Shown piece by piece: positions 42,864-51,075 of a stretch of 64,000 nt of DNA (within the stretch, counting starts at the first letter, position 1; each line of letters opens with the position of its first letter). The DNA is from Polaribacter butkevichii (GTDB lineage: Bacteria; Bacteroidota; Bacteroidia; Flavobacteriales; Flavobacteriaceae): the NCBI RefSeq assembly GCF_038024105.1, contig NZ_CP150661.1:3997501-4061500 (forward strand), in the 5' to 3' direction. The translations under genes and the position numbers were made by a program. The notes beneath the pieces were generated by a model. The model did no database searches. It saw only the letters and a program-made list of their open reading frames with translations, and was not told the DNA's origin.

Positions 42864-43514
42864 CTATTTTTTATAATAGTCATCTAAAACGGTTTTTCTA
42901 CCAATTGTTTTGGTGATAATATCTTTTTCTAAATCCCATCCTCGAGCAGGAGAGTATTCTCTACCATACCAAATAATTTGCAAGTGTAAATCGTTCCACA
43001 GTTCTTTTGGAAACAGTCTTTTTGCGTCTTTTTCTGTTTGAGCAACACTTTTTCCGTTAGATAAATTCCAACGATACATTAATCTTAAAATATGAGTATC
43101 TACAGGAAATGCAGGAATACCAAAAGCTTGACTTAAAACAACGCCAGCAGTTTTATGACCAACAGCAGGTAATTCTTCTAAAGCTTCAAAAGTTTTAGGA
43201 ACTTCTCCGTCATATTTTTCTATTAATATTTTAGACAAACCGTAAATGCCTTTACTTTTCATTGGCGACAAGCCACAAGGACGAATAATTTCCTTAATTT
43301 CTTCTACGGTCATTTTTACCATATCAAAAGGGTTATCCGCTTTAGCGAACAACAAAGGCGTAATTTTATTAACTCTTACATCTGTACATTGTGCAGATAG
43401 TAAAACTGCAACCAAAAGCGTAAAAGGGTCTTTGTGATCTAAAGGAACCGGTATTTCTGGATATTTTTCTTGCAGTGTGTCAATTACAAATTGTACTTTT
43501 TCTTGTTTGGTCAT
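42864..43514 (-). CDS. nth: Endonuclease III-type DNA glycosylase/AP lyase without the iron-sulfur cluster
   Basis: 216 residues. It removes oxidised pyrimidines in base-excision repair. The helix-hairpin-helix LEELPAVGHKTAGVVLSQAF has the catalytic Lys, and FPVDTHILRLMYRWNL has the catalytic Asp. LLVAVLLSAQCTDVRVNKIT is the conserved start. The C-terminal four-cysteine [4Fe-4S] loop of E. coli Nth is missing: after QIIWYGREYSPARGWDLEKD the protein ends without Cys. Cluster-less Nth-like enzymes occur in some lineages, and I recall this ending in Flavobacteriia, so it is probably active. It is the only minus-strand gene in the peptidase/pore-former region. Confidence 0.92.
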   Translation of the reverse strand: MTKQEKVQFVIDTLQEKYPEIPVPLDHKDPFTLLVAVLLSAQCTDVRVNKITPLLFAKADNPFDMVKMTVEEIKEIIRPCGLSPMKSKGIYGLSKILIEKYDGEVPKTFEALEELPAVGHKTAGVVLSQAFGIPAFPVDTHILRLMYRWNLSNGKSVAQTEKDAKRLFPKELWNDLHLQIIWYGREYSPARGWDLEKDIITKTIGRKTVLDDYYKK

Positions 43515-43674
43515 TGTTGTTTTATATGATTAAGCAAATATATGCATATTGATTTTTTTTAATAATAATTTAGAGAACATATAATATTTGTTAATAATAA
43601 AAAAGAATAATAGGTAGAAGAACTTGATTTTTTAAACAGGTGTTAACCTTATGTTATAGAGTTGTTTAAGTGTG

Positions 43675-43682
43675 TATTTTTG
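43675..43682 (+). promoter_or_regulatory. Promoter -7 element of the aerolysin-like gene
   Basis: TATTTTTG matches TAnnTTTG, about 70 bp before the start codon, giving a leader of about 60 nt. Confidence 0.5.
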
Positions 43683-43751
43683 AAGTGAGTAAAATAGTTT
43701 TTTAACTATTAAAATAAACACATTTTATTAATAATTTAAAACCAAATAATT

Positions 43752-44609
43752 ATGGGAATTGTAATTAATATTACGGCTGCTACAGATGCAAATGCATCAA
43801 AAGCAACAGCAACAGGAAGTATTCAGCATATTATTACAGATACTGAGCGGTCTACATTTAAATTATCTGACTCTTCTTTAAAGAATGCTGTTGGAAAGTA
43901 TTTTGGAAAAAATCCTAATGATGCATATCTTCATAGTCCAACACCTTGGAATGATTTATACAGAACCTATGGTTGGTCTCAAGTAAGTACTGTTTTAGTA
44001 CCTATTAGAGCAGAAATTTTAGGGATCTCATCTAAACCAGATATTTTAGCAACCAAAACATTTACAAATAATAGTAGTGTTAAAGGCTCTTTTAATGCTA
44101 GTATTTCTGAGCAGGTTTCAAATACCGTTTCAAGTTCATGGTCTACAGGAGGTACACTTTCTATAAGTGAAGCTATTGAGGTAGGTGTTAGTATAGAGGT
44201 TGTAAGTGCAAAATCAACAACAACATTATCTTATAGTCAGTCTTGGTCTATTGGAGAAACAAAGAGTGAAACTACTACTGTAGGGTCTTCTTCTGGTGTA
44301 AGTGTAGATTTAGATCCAGGGCAATCTGTAGAAGCAAAGCTTTCTGCAAGTAAAGGGGCTATGCAAGTTAAGGTTACATATAGGGCATACTTAACAGGTA
44401 GTGTGGCTGTAAATTACAATCCAACTTTTAAAGGACATCATTTTTTTGCCTTGCCAGTTGCTAGTGTTATGTCTGCTGCAGGTATAAAAAATTCGGTTGA
44501 ATCAACTGAAATTTTCGATATTGGTTTTTATTCTGATGGTAAAATAGAAATCATAGATGCTAAAGGTAAAATGTTACAGAATTTTGCTTTGGCAGACCAA
44601 AGAGCTTAG
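43752..44609 (+). CDS. Aerolysin-like beta-pore-forming protein
   Basis: 285 residues, no signal peptide (starts MGIVINITAATDANASKATA). The middle third is the Ser/Thr-rich alternating beta pattern of aerolysin/ETX/MTX2 toxins: TKTFTNNSSVKGSFNASISE, QVSNTVSSSWSTGGTLSISE, TTTLSYSQSWSIGETKSETT, then VSVDLDPGQSVEAKLSASKG and MQVKVTYRAYLTGSVAVNYN. The long amphipathic hairpin between about 120 and 190 is the candidate membrane-inserting segment. It resembles the follicular-epithelium-yolk-protein-like branch. Own promoter and terminator. Classical aerolysins need proteolytic activation; a cysteine peptidase is encoded 1.7 kb upstream on the same strand, but a link is only suggested by position. 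Confidence 0.72.
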   Translation: MGIVINITAATDANASKATATGSIQHIITDTERSTFKLSDSSLKNAVGKYFGKNPNDAYLHSPTPWNDLYRTYGWSQVSTVLVPIRAEILGISSKPDILATKTFTNNSSVKGSFNASISEQVSNTVSSSWSTGGTLSISEAIEVGVSIEVVSAKSTTTLSYSQSWSIGETKSETTTVGSSSGVSVDLDPGQSVEAKLSASKGAMQVKVTYRAYLTGSVAVNYNPTFKGHHFFALPVASVMSAAGIKNSVESTEIFDIGFYSDGKIEIIDAKGKMLQNFALADQRA

Positions 44610-44642
44610 TGCTAATTTAGTATAGATTATGAAATTATTTAT

Positions 44643-44669
44643 CACAGTTTAAGTAAAACTGTGGTTTTT
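44643..44669 (+). terminator. Terminator of the aerolysin-like gene
   Basis: CACAGTTT (44643-44650), loop AAGTA, AAACTGTG (44656-44663), then T-run. Confidence 0.8.
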
Positions 44670-44737
44670 GTTATGCTCTTTGTTATACTTCAGTAAATTT
44701 TTCTTTGTACTTTTAAACTTTAAAAACTAAGATAAAC

Positions 44738-45190
44738 ATGACATCACTAAAAATAGGAGATAAGGCTCCGGAGTTTGAAGCAAAAGACAATTTAGGAAAC
44801 ACCATAAAATTATCTGATTATACTGGTAAGAAATTGGTTTTATTCTTTTATCCAAAGGCAAGTACACCAGGTTGTACTAATGAAGCTTGTGATTTAAGAG
44901 ATAATTATCAATCTTTTTTAGCTAAAGGATATGATGTTTTGGGCGTAAGTGCAGATTCTGCTAAAAGACAACAAAATTTCATTAACAAAAACGAATTACC
45001 TTTTCCGTTGTTAGCAGATGAAGATAAAGCTGTTATTGAAGCTTTTGGTGTTTGGGGACCAAAGAAATTTATGGGTAAAGAATATGATGGAATTCATAGA
45101 ACTACTTTTGTAATTGATGAAAATGGAGTAATAGAAGATGTTATTGCAAAAGTAAAAACAAAAGCACACGCTGCTCAGATTTTAGATTAA
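44738..45190 (+). CDS. bcp: Thioredoxin-dependent thiol peroxidase (BCP/PrxQ)
   Basis: 150 residues. It reduces peroxides using thioredoxin. Peroxidatic Cys in YPKASTPGCTNEACDLRDNY, with the second Cys five residues later as in atypical two-Cys BCP. N-terminal IGDKAPEFEAKDNLGNTIKL and LPFPLLADEDKAVIEAFGVW, FMGKEYDGIHRTTFVIDENG complete the AhpC/TSA fold. The length is usual. Convergent with the LuxR regulator, overlapping its stop by 4 bp. Confidence 0.94.
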   Translation: MTSLKIGDKAPEFEAKDNLGNTIKLSDYTGKKLVLFFYPKASTPGCTNEACDLRDNYQSFLAKGYDVLGVSADSAKRQQNFINKNELPFPLLADEDKAVIEAFGVWGPKKFMGKEYDGIHRTTFVIDENGVIEDVIAKVKTKAHAAQILD

Positions 45191-45813
45191 ACAACTATTA
45201 AAGATTTTTGAATTCCGAATTTGATTAATTCTGGAGTGCTTTTAGTATTTGTAATTTCAAAAAGCTCTCTTTTATGAGATTTTAAAGAACTTTCTGTAAT
45301 ATGTAATATTGCCGAAAGTTCTTTTTCATTTTTATCAGAATGCTTAAATAAAGCTTGTAATATTTCTAGCTTTCGTTTTGTAAATGTGTAATTATCTATA
45401 ATAATTTTTGATGAGGTTTTATCTTTTTTAACAGTTTTATCTGTTAAACAATTTAGTATCATTGTCTTAAAATTAGCCAGATTTCCGTCTTTTCCTACAA
45501 AAACATCCACACCATTTTTTATCGCTTTTTCTTTAATAAAATTATTATTCATTGTTGTTAAAGCAATAATTTTAAAATTGTTATTTACTTTCTTTATTTC
45601 ATCAATAAAATCTAAAGAATTTTGACCATTAAAATTTACATCTAATATTAAAACGTCTAAATTACAACTGTTTGTATATTGAATCAATTCTTTTAATGTA
45701 GTAAAAGTATGGGTTACATTTAATTCAGTATGAGCATTTAAACTATCTTTTAGAGCGTCACAAAAAAAGCGATTATCATCTGCAATAACAATTTTTATTG
45801 GGGGGTTAATCAT
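45187..45813 (-). CDS. LuxR-family (NarL-type) response regulator
   Basis: 208 residues. Receiver domain with DD at 12-13 (IVIADDNRFFCDALKDSLN), phospho-acceptor Asp58 (LDVLILDVNFNG), and KIIALTTM. The C-terminal region (YTFTKRKLEILQALFKHSDK, ELSAILHITESSLKSHKREL) is a LuxR-type helix-turn-helix but somewhat diverged. Its start overlaps the end of the kinase gene by 8 bp, so the two form a pair. Confidence 0.87.
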   Translation of the reverse strand: MINPPIKIVIADDNRFFCDALKDSLNAHTELNVTHTFTTLKELIQYTNSCNLDVLILDVNFNGQNSLDFIDEIKKVNNNFKIIALTTMNNNFIKEKAIKNGVDVFVGKDGNLANFKTMILNCLTDKTVKKDKTSSKIIIDNYTFTKRKLEILQALFKHSDKNEKELSAILHITESSLKSHKRELFEITNTKSTPELIKFGIQKSLIVV

Positions 45814-47629
45814 TGGTTATAGGTATTTTTATTTCAAAATTAGAACCTTTTTTACTTGTGTCTATTTTTAAAGTTCCTTCTATTTGTTCTACTCTTTTTT
45901 TTACGCTTTCTAAACCAAAACCTTTTTTTAGCACTAAGTCTTCATTAAAACCAATACCATTATCGGTAACGTTAAGTATTATGAGTTGGTTTTTATGGGC
46001 ATTCATACTAATTTTTATTTCTGATGCTTTAGAGTATTTTATTGCATTTGTAGTTAATTCTGAAATTATTCGATACAGATGCACACATTTATCTTGAGAA
46101 AGTTCGATGTTTTTAAGATTGAAGTTGTAGCTAATTTTGTGTTTTGTTAAATTATCAATTTTAGAACAGAACTCTATTAAACTATCTATAAAATTATCAG
46201 AATTAATTTTGGGGGCATATAAACTGTTTAGTAAATATCTGTAATCGTTATAAAAAGCATCTAAAATTTCTTTTACTTTTTCTGGTGATTTTTCATCGTT
46301 TTGTAATAAACGAAGTTTTAAAGCTTCTAAATAACCACCAAAAGTATCATGTACATTGTTTACTAAATTATTTCTTTCTGCGTGCTGAAATGCTAAGGTT
46401 TTATTTTGAAAATTATATTTTAATTCATCGCTTATTTTTTTAAGTTTAAAATATTTAAACTGAGTTTCTATGACAGATCCAAAAATAAACCGAGTAAAAA
46501 GTAAAATTTCTAAAGATAAAGCGATGTAGTAAATTGCCGGACCACTAAATTTTATGGCTAGCGGATTGTAGACACTCGGATTCATAATTTGCCCATTTAT
46601 TACGGCTAGTATAGGTAGTATAAAAGCGATAACCAAGTATATTGGTAGTTGTTTTGTAATGGTTAAATACAAGTGGTTTAAAACCCAAATAAAAATTATT
46701 ATTTTTAAGATAGTCCAAACATAAAGGTATAAAGTAATAAGTCCACCAAAGAAAAATTTATACAAATAGAATAATAGGAGAGTTAAAGCAATATAAGTAC
46801 CAATCTTAAAAAGTAATTTAGGAATTATTTGAGATTTGTTTAGTTTGTAAAATTTTAAATAAAAATATCCAATAGCTGCCACTCCAATTGTTTGGCTAAG
46901 GCTTCTAATATTATTAATTGCAAATTCGCTACCAGACCAAAAATATTGCACTCCAATTGCTTTACCAGCTAAAAATTCTATTAATACCGTAAAAATATAT
47001 AAGGCGTAAAATAAAACGGCATATTCTTTTTTTATAACGGCAAAAAACACCAAAATAAAAGCCATGGAAATTAGAAAGGCTATAAACAAGCCAAATGAAA
47101 AATACTCGGTTTCTACACGTTTTAAAAATTGATTTTCAGTCTCTAAAAAGTAAGATAATCGGGTTCTAGTGTCTGTATTTTTAATTTTTAAAAAAACATC
47201 TGTAGTTTTAACAGTATCTATAGGTAATTTCCAAACAGGGTATCTGTAAAATATATTTTTATGAGGAAATTCTTTGTTATTAGAAACTTTATAAAGAGAG
47301 TCAATTTTATCACCTATTTTTAAATATATTTTTCCGTAAGGTAAATATGGGTCGGCAATTGTAAAATATTTGTAGTCATTTTTTATGGTAGATGGCTGCA
47401 ATTCAAAATGATTCCACAAAGTGTTTTCTTCTATTTTTTTATAAATTTTCGGGTTTTTTTCTACTTGAAATTTTCCTTCTTTGTGGTTTTTAATAATTTT
47501 AGTAAAAGAAACAGTGTCTTTGGTAGGGTGTTTAAAGTATGAAATAGATTTATAAACAGAAGGTGCTTCTTTTTGTGAAAAAGAACATAAAGCAAAGAAA
47601 AATAAGAGTAGGGGGAGTTTAATTTTCAC
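45806..47629 (-). CDS. 7TMR-DISM sensor histidine kinase (HisKA_3 type)
   Basis: 607 residues. GTG start at 47629; the only nearby ATG is out of frame. Signal peptide (LPLLLFFFALCSFS), a DISM-type extracellular domain (to about 165), then a seven-helix 7TMR-DISM block (YFSFGLFIAFLISMAFILVF onward to about 380), coiled-coil, HisKA_3 with His427 (ERNNLVNNVHDTFGGYLEAL), and a GHKL ATPase (ELTTNAIKYSKASEIKISM, VTDNGIGFNED, KGFGLESVKKRV). NarX/DesK-like phosphorelay with the following LuxR regulator. Divergent from a stand-alone LuxR-type gene. Confidence 0.9.
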   Translation of the reverse strand: MKIKLPLLLFFFALCSFSQKEAPSVYKSISYFKHPTKDTVSFTKIIKNHKEGKFQVEKNPKIYKKIEENTLWNHFELQPSTIKNDYKYFTIADPYLPYGKIYLKIGDKIDSLYKVSNNKEFPHKNIFYRYPVWKLPIDTVKTTDVFLKIKNTDTRTRLSYFLETENQFLKRVETEYFSFGLFIAFLISMAFILVFFAVIKKEYAVLFYALYIFTVLIEFLAGKAIGVQYFWSGSEFAINNIRSLSQTIGVAAIGYFYLKFYKLNKSQIIPKLLFKIGTYIALTLLLFYLYKFFFGGLITLYLYVWTILKIIIFIWVLNHLYLTITKQLPIYLVIAFILPILAVINGQIMNPSVYNPLAIKFSGPAIYYIALSLEILLFTRFIFGSVIETQFKYFKLKKISDELKYNFQNKTLAFQHAERNNLVNNVHDTFGGYLEALKLRLLQNDEKSPEKVKEILDAFYNDYRYLLNSLYAPKINSDNFIDSLIEFCSKIDNLTKHKISYNFNLKNIELSQDKCVHLYRIISELTTNAIKYSKASEIKISMNAHKNQLIILNVTDNGIGFNEDLVLKKGFGLESVKKRVEQIEGTLKIDTSKKGSNFEIKIPITND

Positions 47630-47683
47630 ATTTAGTATTTAAAGACCCGACTAAAGTATGGTTTTTTTTTTATGAGTACAACC

Positions 47684-47691
47684 TAATTTTG
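47684..47691 (+). promoter_or_regulatory. Promoter -7 element of the LuxR-type gene
   Basis: TAATTTTG matches TAnnTTTG. Transcription would start near 47697, favouring the ATG at 47714 over that at 47702. Confidence 0.45.
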
Positions 47692-47701
47692 CTTATGAAA
47701 A

Positions 47702-48121
47702 ATGATTTATGCTATGGAAGTTAAAAAATTGTATGAGTATAACGAGTTAAAATCGATTGATAATAAATATCAAATTAGCGATAAAGAAATACCTATAAAT
47801 CTTATTGAAGATTTTTTGCGTTTTTATAATCTAGGGTTGCAAGACCTTTCATATCTTAAAAAGTTTTCTAAAAATTTACAAGAAGAAAAGCGTTTTAAAA
47901 AATTGAATAAAGCTAAATTTTATTCGTTAACTAAAAAAGAAAGCCAAATTTTTGAGTTGGTTGTTTTAGGGAAATCAACCAAAGAAATTGCAACACAACT
48001 TTTTATAGAACCGACAACTGTTAGTACTCATAGAAAAAATATAAAACAAAAATTAGAGTTAGAATCTATATTTGATTTGTATAAATATGCCAACGCATTT
48101 AATGTTTTAGATAAAATATAA
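47702..48121 (+). CDS. LuxR-type helix-turn-helix protein
   Basis: 139 residues as drawn (135 if the ATG at 47714 is used, which fits the promoter better). The N-terminal half has no recognisable sensor domain (IDNKYQISDKEIPINLIEDF). The C-terminal LuxR domain is clear: LTKKESQIFELVVLGKSTKE, IATQLFIEPTTVSTHRKNIK and QKLELESIFDLYKYA. No receiver domain. It is divergent from the 7TMR-DISM kinase, so cross-talk is plausible. Ends in a terminator. Confidence 0.85.
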   Translation: MIYAMEVKKLYEYNELKSIDNKYQISDKEIPINLIEDFLRFYNLGLQDLSYLKKFSKNLQEEKRFKKLNKAKFYSLTKKESQIFELVVLGKSTKEIATQLFIEPTTVSTHRKNIKQKLELESIFDLYKYANAFNVLDKI

Positions 48122-48150
48122 AAAGGAGAAGTAAATTTGTTTGAATGAAG

Positions 48151-48184
48151 AAAGTGAGCAAATTAAAACCTGTTCGCTTTTTTT
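48151..48184 (+). terminator. Terminator of the LuxR-type gene
   Basis: AAAGTGAGCA (48151-48160) pairs with TGTTCGCTTT (48171-48180) with two G-U pairs, followed by TTTT. Confidence 0.7.
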
Positions 48185-48223
48185 ATTAAAAAAGAATGTA
48201 TTAATTATTTAAATTTAAATAAG

Positions 48224-48616
48224 ATGAACAAAACAACAAAATTATTTATTATTGGTGTAATGTTTATAGCACAAAACATCAATTCACAAGCAATTACTAA
48301 TGTTAAAACGTTATTAGAAGAAAATGAATATGGTAATGCTAGATTAATTGTTACACCAAATTCTTATGATATGAAAGCTAAAAAGCCAACTAAAAGTTCG
48401 GGTGTTTATGGTTTGTTAGTATGTTATAGATACAAAGGTGTTCAAAAAGCACTGCATCAAGACTTAACTTATGATTTTGCTAGAAAAGGGAAAAAGGAGT
48501 TGTTTTTAGGCATGTCTGCAAAAAAATCTAATATCTCTGTAGGTAAAGTATTATTTTATAGAAGAGATTTATTAAGCTCTAACAAGTATCCTAAAAAATC
48601 AGATTGTTTTAGATAA
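48224..48616 (+). CDS. Small secreted protein of unknown function
   Basis: 130 residues with a signal peptide (MNKTTKLFIIGVMFIAQNIN, cleavage near SQA). The mature part is basic: KTLLEENEYGNARLIVTPNS, SGVYGLLVCYRYKGVQKALH, KGKKELFLGMSAKKSNISVG. Two Cys (in LLVCYRY and KSDCFR) might form a disulfide. No family recognised. It lies between the LuxR-type gene and the convergent TonB-receptor gene, only 4 bp from the latter's stop. Confidence 0.6.
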   Translation: MNKTTKLFIIGVMFIAQNINSQAITNVKTLLEENEYGNARLIVTPNSYDMKAKKPTKSSGVYGLLVCYRYKGVQKALHQDLTYDFARKGKKELFLGMSAKKSNISVGKVLFYRRDLLSSNKYPKKSDCFR

Positions 48617-48620
48617 TAAT

Positions 48621-51074
48621 TTAAAACTTCATACCAACTTTAAAGTTTAATACACGCCCTGTCATAAAGTTAGGAATACCAAATTGGGTTTTAGAATACA
48701 CATCTCTAACCCAAGTATTGGTAATAGAGTTTTGAATATCAAACATATTAAAGAGTTCTAAACCTGCGGATAATTCTTTAAATTTAGACATCCAACCTGT
48801 TGTATATTGTTTATTTGCATCTACAAAAATATACGATACTCCTAAATCGGCACGTTTATAATCTCTTAAACGGTTTTGAAAATTATAAACATCTGCATAG
48901 GATGGAGAACCACCTGGAACTCCAGTGTTGTATACCAAGTTTAAATAGGCTTTTAGGTTTGGTAAATTCGGTACGTAATCTTGAAAAAGAATTCCGAATT
49001 TAATTCGTTGATCAGAAGGTCTTGCAATAGCACCTTTGTTATCAATATTTTCTTCTGTTTTTAAATATCCTAAACTAACCCAACTTTCACTACCAGGAAC
49101 AAACTCTCCATTTAATCGCATATCTAATCCGGTTGCATAGGCTGTAGTTACATTGTCTGCTCTATAACGTATTCTAACATTGTCTATAGAATAGGCATTT
49201 ACATCAGATAAATCTTTAAAATACAATTCTGTTGTTAGCTTAAAAGGTCTCTCCCACATTTGAAAACTATAATCCATTCCTGCCACCATGTGAATCGATT
49301 TTTGAGCTTTAACATCTACATTAATATCTCCATTAAAGTCTCTTAACTCTCTATAAGAAGGTGGTTGAGAATACCATCCACCAGAAACACGAAACAACAT
49401 GTCTTTGTCCCAATTAGGTTTGATGGCAAATTGACCTCTAGGACTAATAATGGTTTGGTTTTTAGATGCAATACCATTTCCTGTTACTGACCAACTTTGA
49501 GATCTAATTCCTAAGTTATAAAAAACCTCATGCTCATTCCAAAAAGAACGTTGGTTAAATTGCACAAAACCAGAAACTCTATTGATAGCAACATTATTGT
49601 CTTTTCTAATGTTTTGATATGGGGTTATTTCGCCTTCAAAAGGCTGATAAGGTTGATTGTTAGAACTATGGAAAGGCGGTCTTATAGCAAAGCCTAAAGA
49701 GTCTATAACTTCCCACTCTCTAATACGATCTCTAATATCTTCTTTTTGATATTTAGCTCCAAAGTTCCATTGAATGTCACCTTTTTTAATGGTTCCTTTT
49801 ATTTGCAGATTGGTTATTAACGCATCTAAATCGTTACGGGCATGATTTAATTGAGAACCAATTCCTTGAGAAAAATCTACTTCGCCAAAATTTTCTGAAC
49901 CAATATTTGCATCAATTTCACCTAAATTATACGCAGCTGCAATATCAAAATGTTCTTCTTCTTGTGTATTGTATCTAGATGCGGTTGCTGTTAAAGTAAA
50001 ATTATCACTTACTTTATAATCGGCAGACAAAGCACCAAACATTGTTAAGTATTTATCTTGTTCTTGACCAGAATAAAAAACAATTAACTCTAAAGGATTT
50101 GCAACAGTACCAAAACGTGTTCTTCTAGATAGTGGTTGATAATTGTAATCATTTAAAGAAAAGTTACCTAAGAAATTTAATGAGAATTTTTCTGAAAACT
50201 CATAAGATAAATAGGTTTGTACATCTGTAAATTTTGGTTTAAAATTGGTTTCAATTTGTTTGCTATTTACAAACAAGCTGTTATCTCTATATCTAATACC
50301 TGTAATTGTACTTAATTTTTTATTTAAAAACTGCCCTTCAAAAGTAGCACTAGCACCTAATAAACTAGCATCAATAGTGGTGGCTGTTTCAGTTGGCTTT
50401 TTATATGTAATGTCTAAAACAGAGGATAATTTATCGCCATATTTGGCCTGAAAACCACCTGCAGAAAAATTAATGTTTTGCACCATGTTTGAGTTGATAA
50501 AACTCAACCCTTCTTGTTGACCAGATCTAATTAAAAAAGGTCTGTAGATTTCAATACCATTTACATAGACCAGGTTTTCATCAAAATTACCACCTCTAAC
50601 ATTGTATTGAGTACTTAATTCGTTGTTATTACTAACACCAGGTAAGGTCATTAAAACGTTTTCTACACCAGCATTTGGTCCAATAACATTTTTAACAACT
50701 GCAATGTCAATTTTCTTTACACCCTGTGCATTTCTAATGTTATCTTTAATAACTATTTCTTTTAATTCTTCTGTTTTAGAAGTAAGTGTAACAGAGTAAC
50801 GAACTCCATTTCTACTATTTGCAATATATTTTTTAGTATAAGTTCTGTAAGATAAATGACTAAAAACTAGTATGATTTCTTCTCTGTAAGGAATTCTAAT
50901 TTGGTAATTACCATTTTTATCTGTGGTTGTACCCACGTTGTTATATTTTATGGATACTTTTTCTATAGGTTGCTTGTTTTTATCTTTAACAGTTCCCTTT
51001 AGAATAGTCATTTTTTGAGCAAATGAGCAAACAGGTAGCAATAATAAAATTAGAAATACTTTTTTTAGATACAT
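48621..51074 (-). CDS. TonB-dependent outer-membrane receptor with carboxypeptidase-like N-domain
   Basis: 817 residues. Signal peptide (MYLKKVFLILLLLPVCSFAQ), a CarboxypepD_reg-like domain at about 22-105 (KGTVKDKNKQPIEKVSIKYN, NVGTTTDKNGNYQIRIPY), the plug (NVLMTLPGVSNNNELSTQYN, VRGGNFDENLVYVNGIEIYR) and a 22-strand-type barrel ending TGRVLNFKVGMKF. No SusD partner is adjacent, so it is more likely a stand-alone receptor (siderophore, cofactor or peptide) than a SusC. 1 bp separates it from the upstream M23 peptidase gene, so they are co-transcribed. Confidence 0.9.
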   Translation of the reverse strand: MYLKKVFLILLLLPVCSFAQKMTILKGTVKDKNKQPIEKVSIKYNNVGTTTDKNGNYQIRIPYREEIILVFSHLSYRTYTKKYIANSRNGVRYSVTLTSKTEELKEIVIKDNIRNAQGVKKIDIAVVKNVIGPNAGVENVLMTLPGVSNNNELSTQYNVRGGNFDENLVYVNGIEIYRPFLIRSGQQEGLSFINSNMVQNINFSAGGFQAKYGDKLSSVLDITYKKPTETATTIDASLLGASATFEGQFLNKKLSTITGIRYRDNSLFVNSKQIETNFKPKFTDVQTYLSYEFSEKFSLNFLGNFSLNDYNYQPLSRRTRFGTVANPLELIVFYSGQEQDKYLTMFGALSADYKVSDNFTLTATASRYNTQEEEHFDIAAAYNLGEIDANIGSENFGEVDFSQGIGSQLNHARNDLDALITNLQIKGTIKKGDIQWNFGAKYQKEDIRDRIREWEVIDSLGFAIRPPFHSSNNQPYQPFEGEITPYQNIRKDNNVAINRVSGFVQFNQRSFWNEHEVFYNLGIRSQSWSVTGNGIASKNQTIISPRGQFAIKPNWDKDMLFRVSGGWYSQPPSYRELRDFNGDINVDVKAQKSIHMVAGMDYSFQMWERPFKLTTELYFKDLSDVNAYSIDNVRIRYRADNVTTAYATGLDMRLNGEFVPGSESWVSLGYLKTEENIDNKGAIARPSDQRIKFGILFQDYVPNLPNLKAYLNLVYNTGVPGGSPSYADVYNFQNRLRDYKRADLGVSYIFVDANKQYTTGWMSKFKELSAGLELFNMFDIQNSITNTWVRDVYSKTQFGIPNFMTGRVLNFKVGMKF

Positions 51075-51075
51075 A

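Noticed and set aside
41500..43520. Toxin-antitoxin reading of the peptidase and inhibitor
   Set aside because: The inhibitor is not overlapping or auto-regulated and the peptidase has a propeptide; a protease-inhibitor unit is the more careful label.
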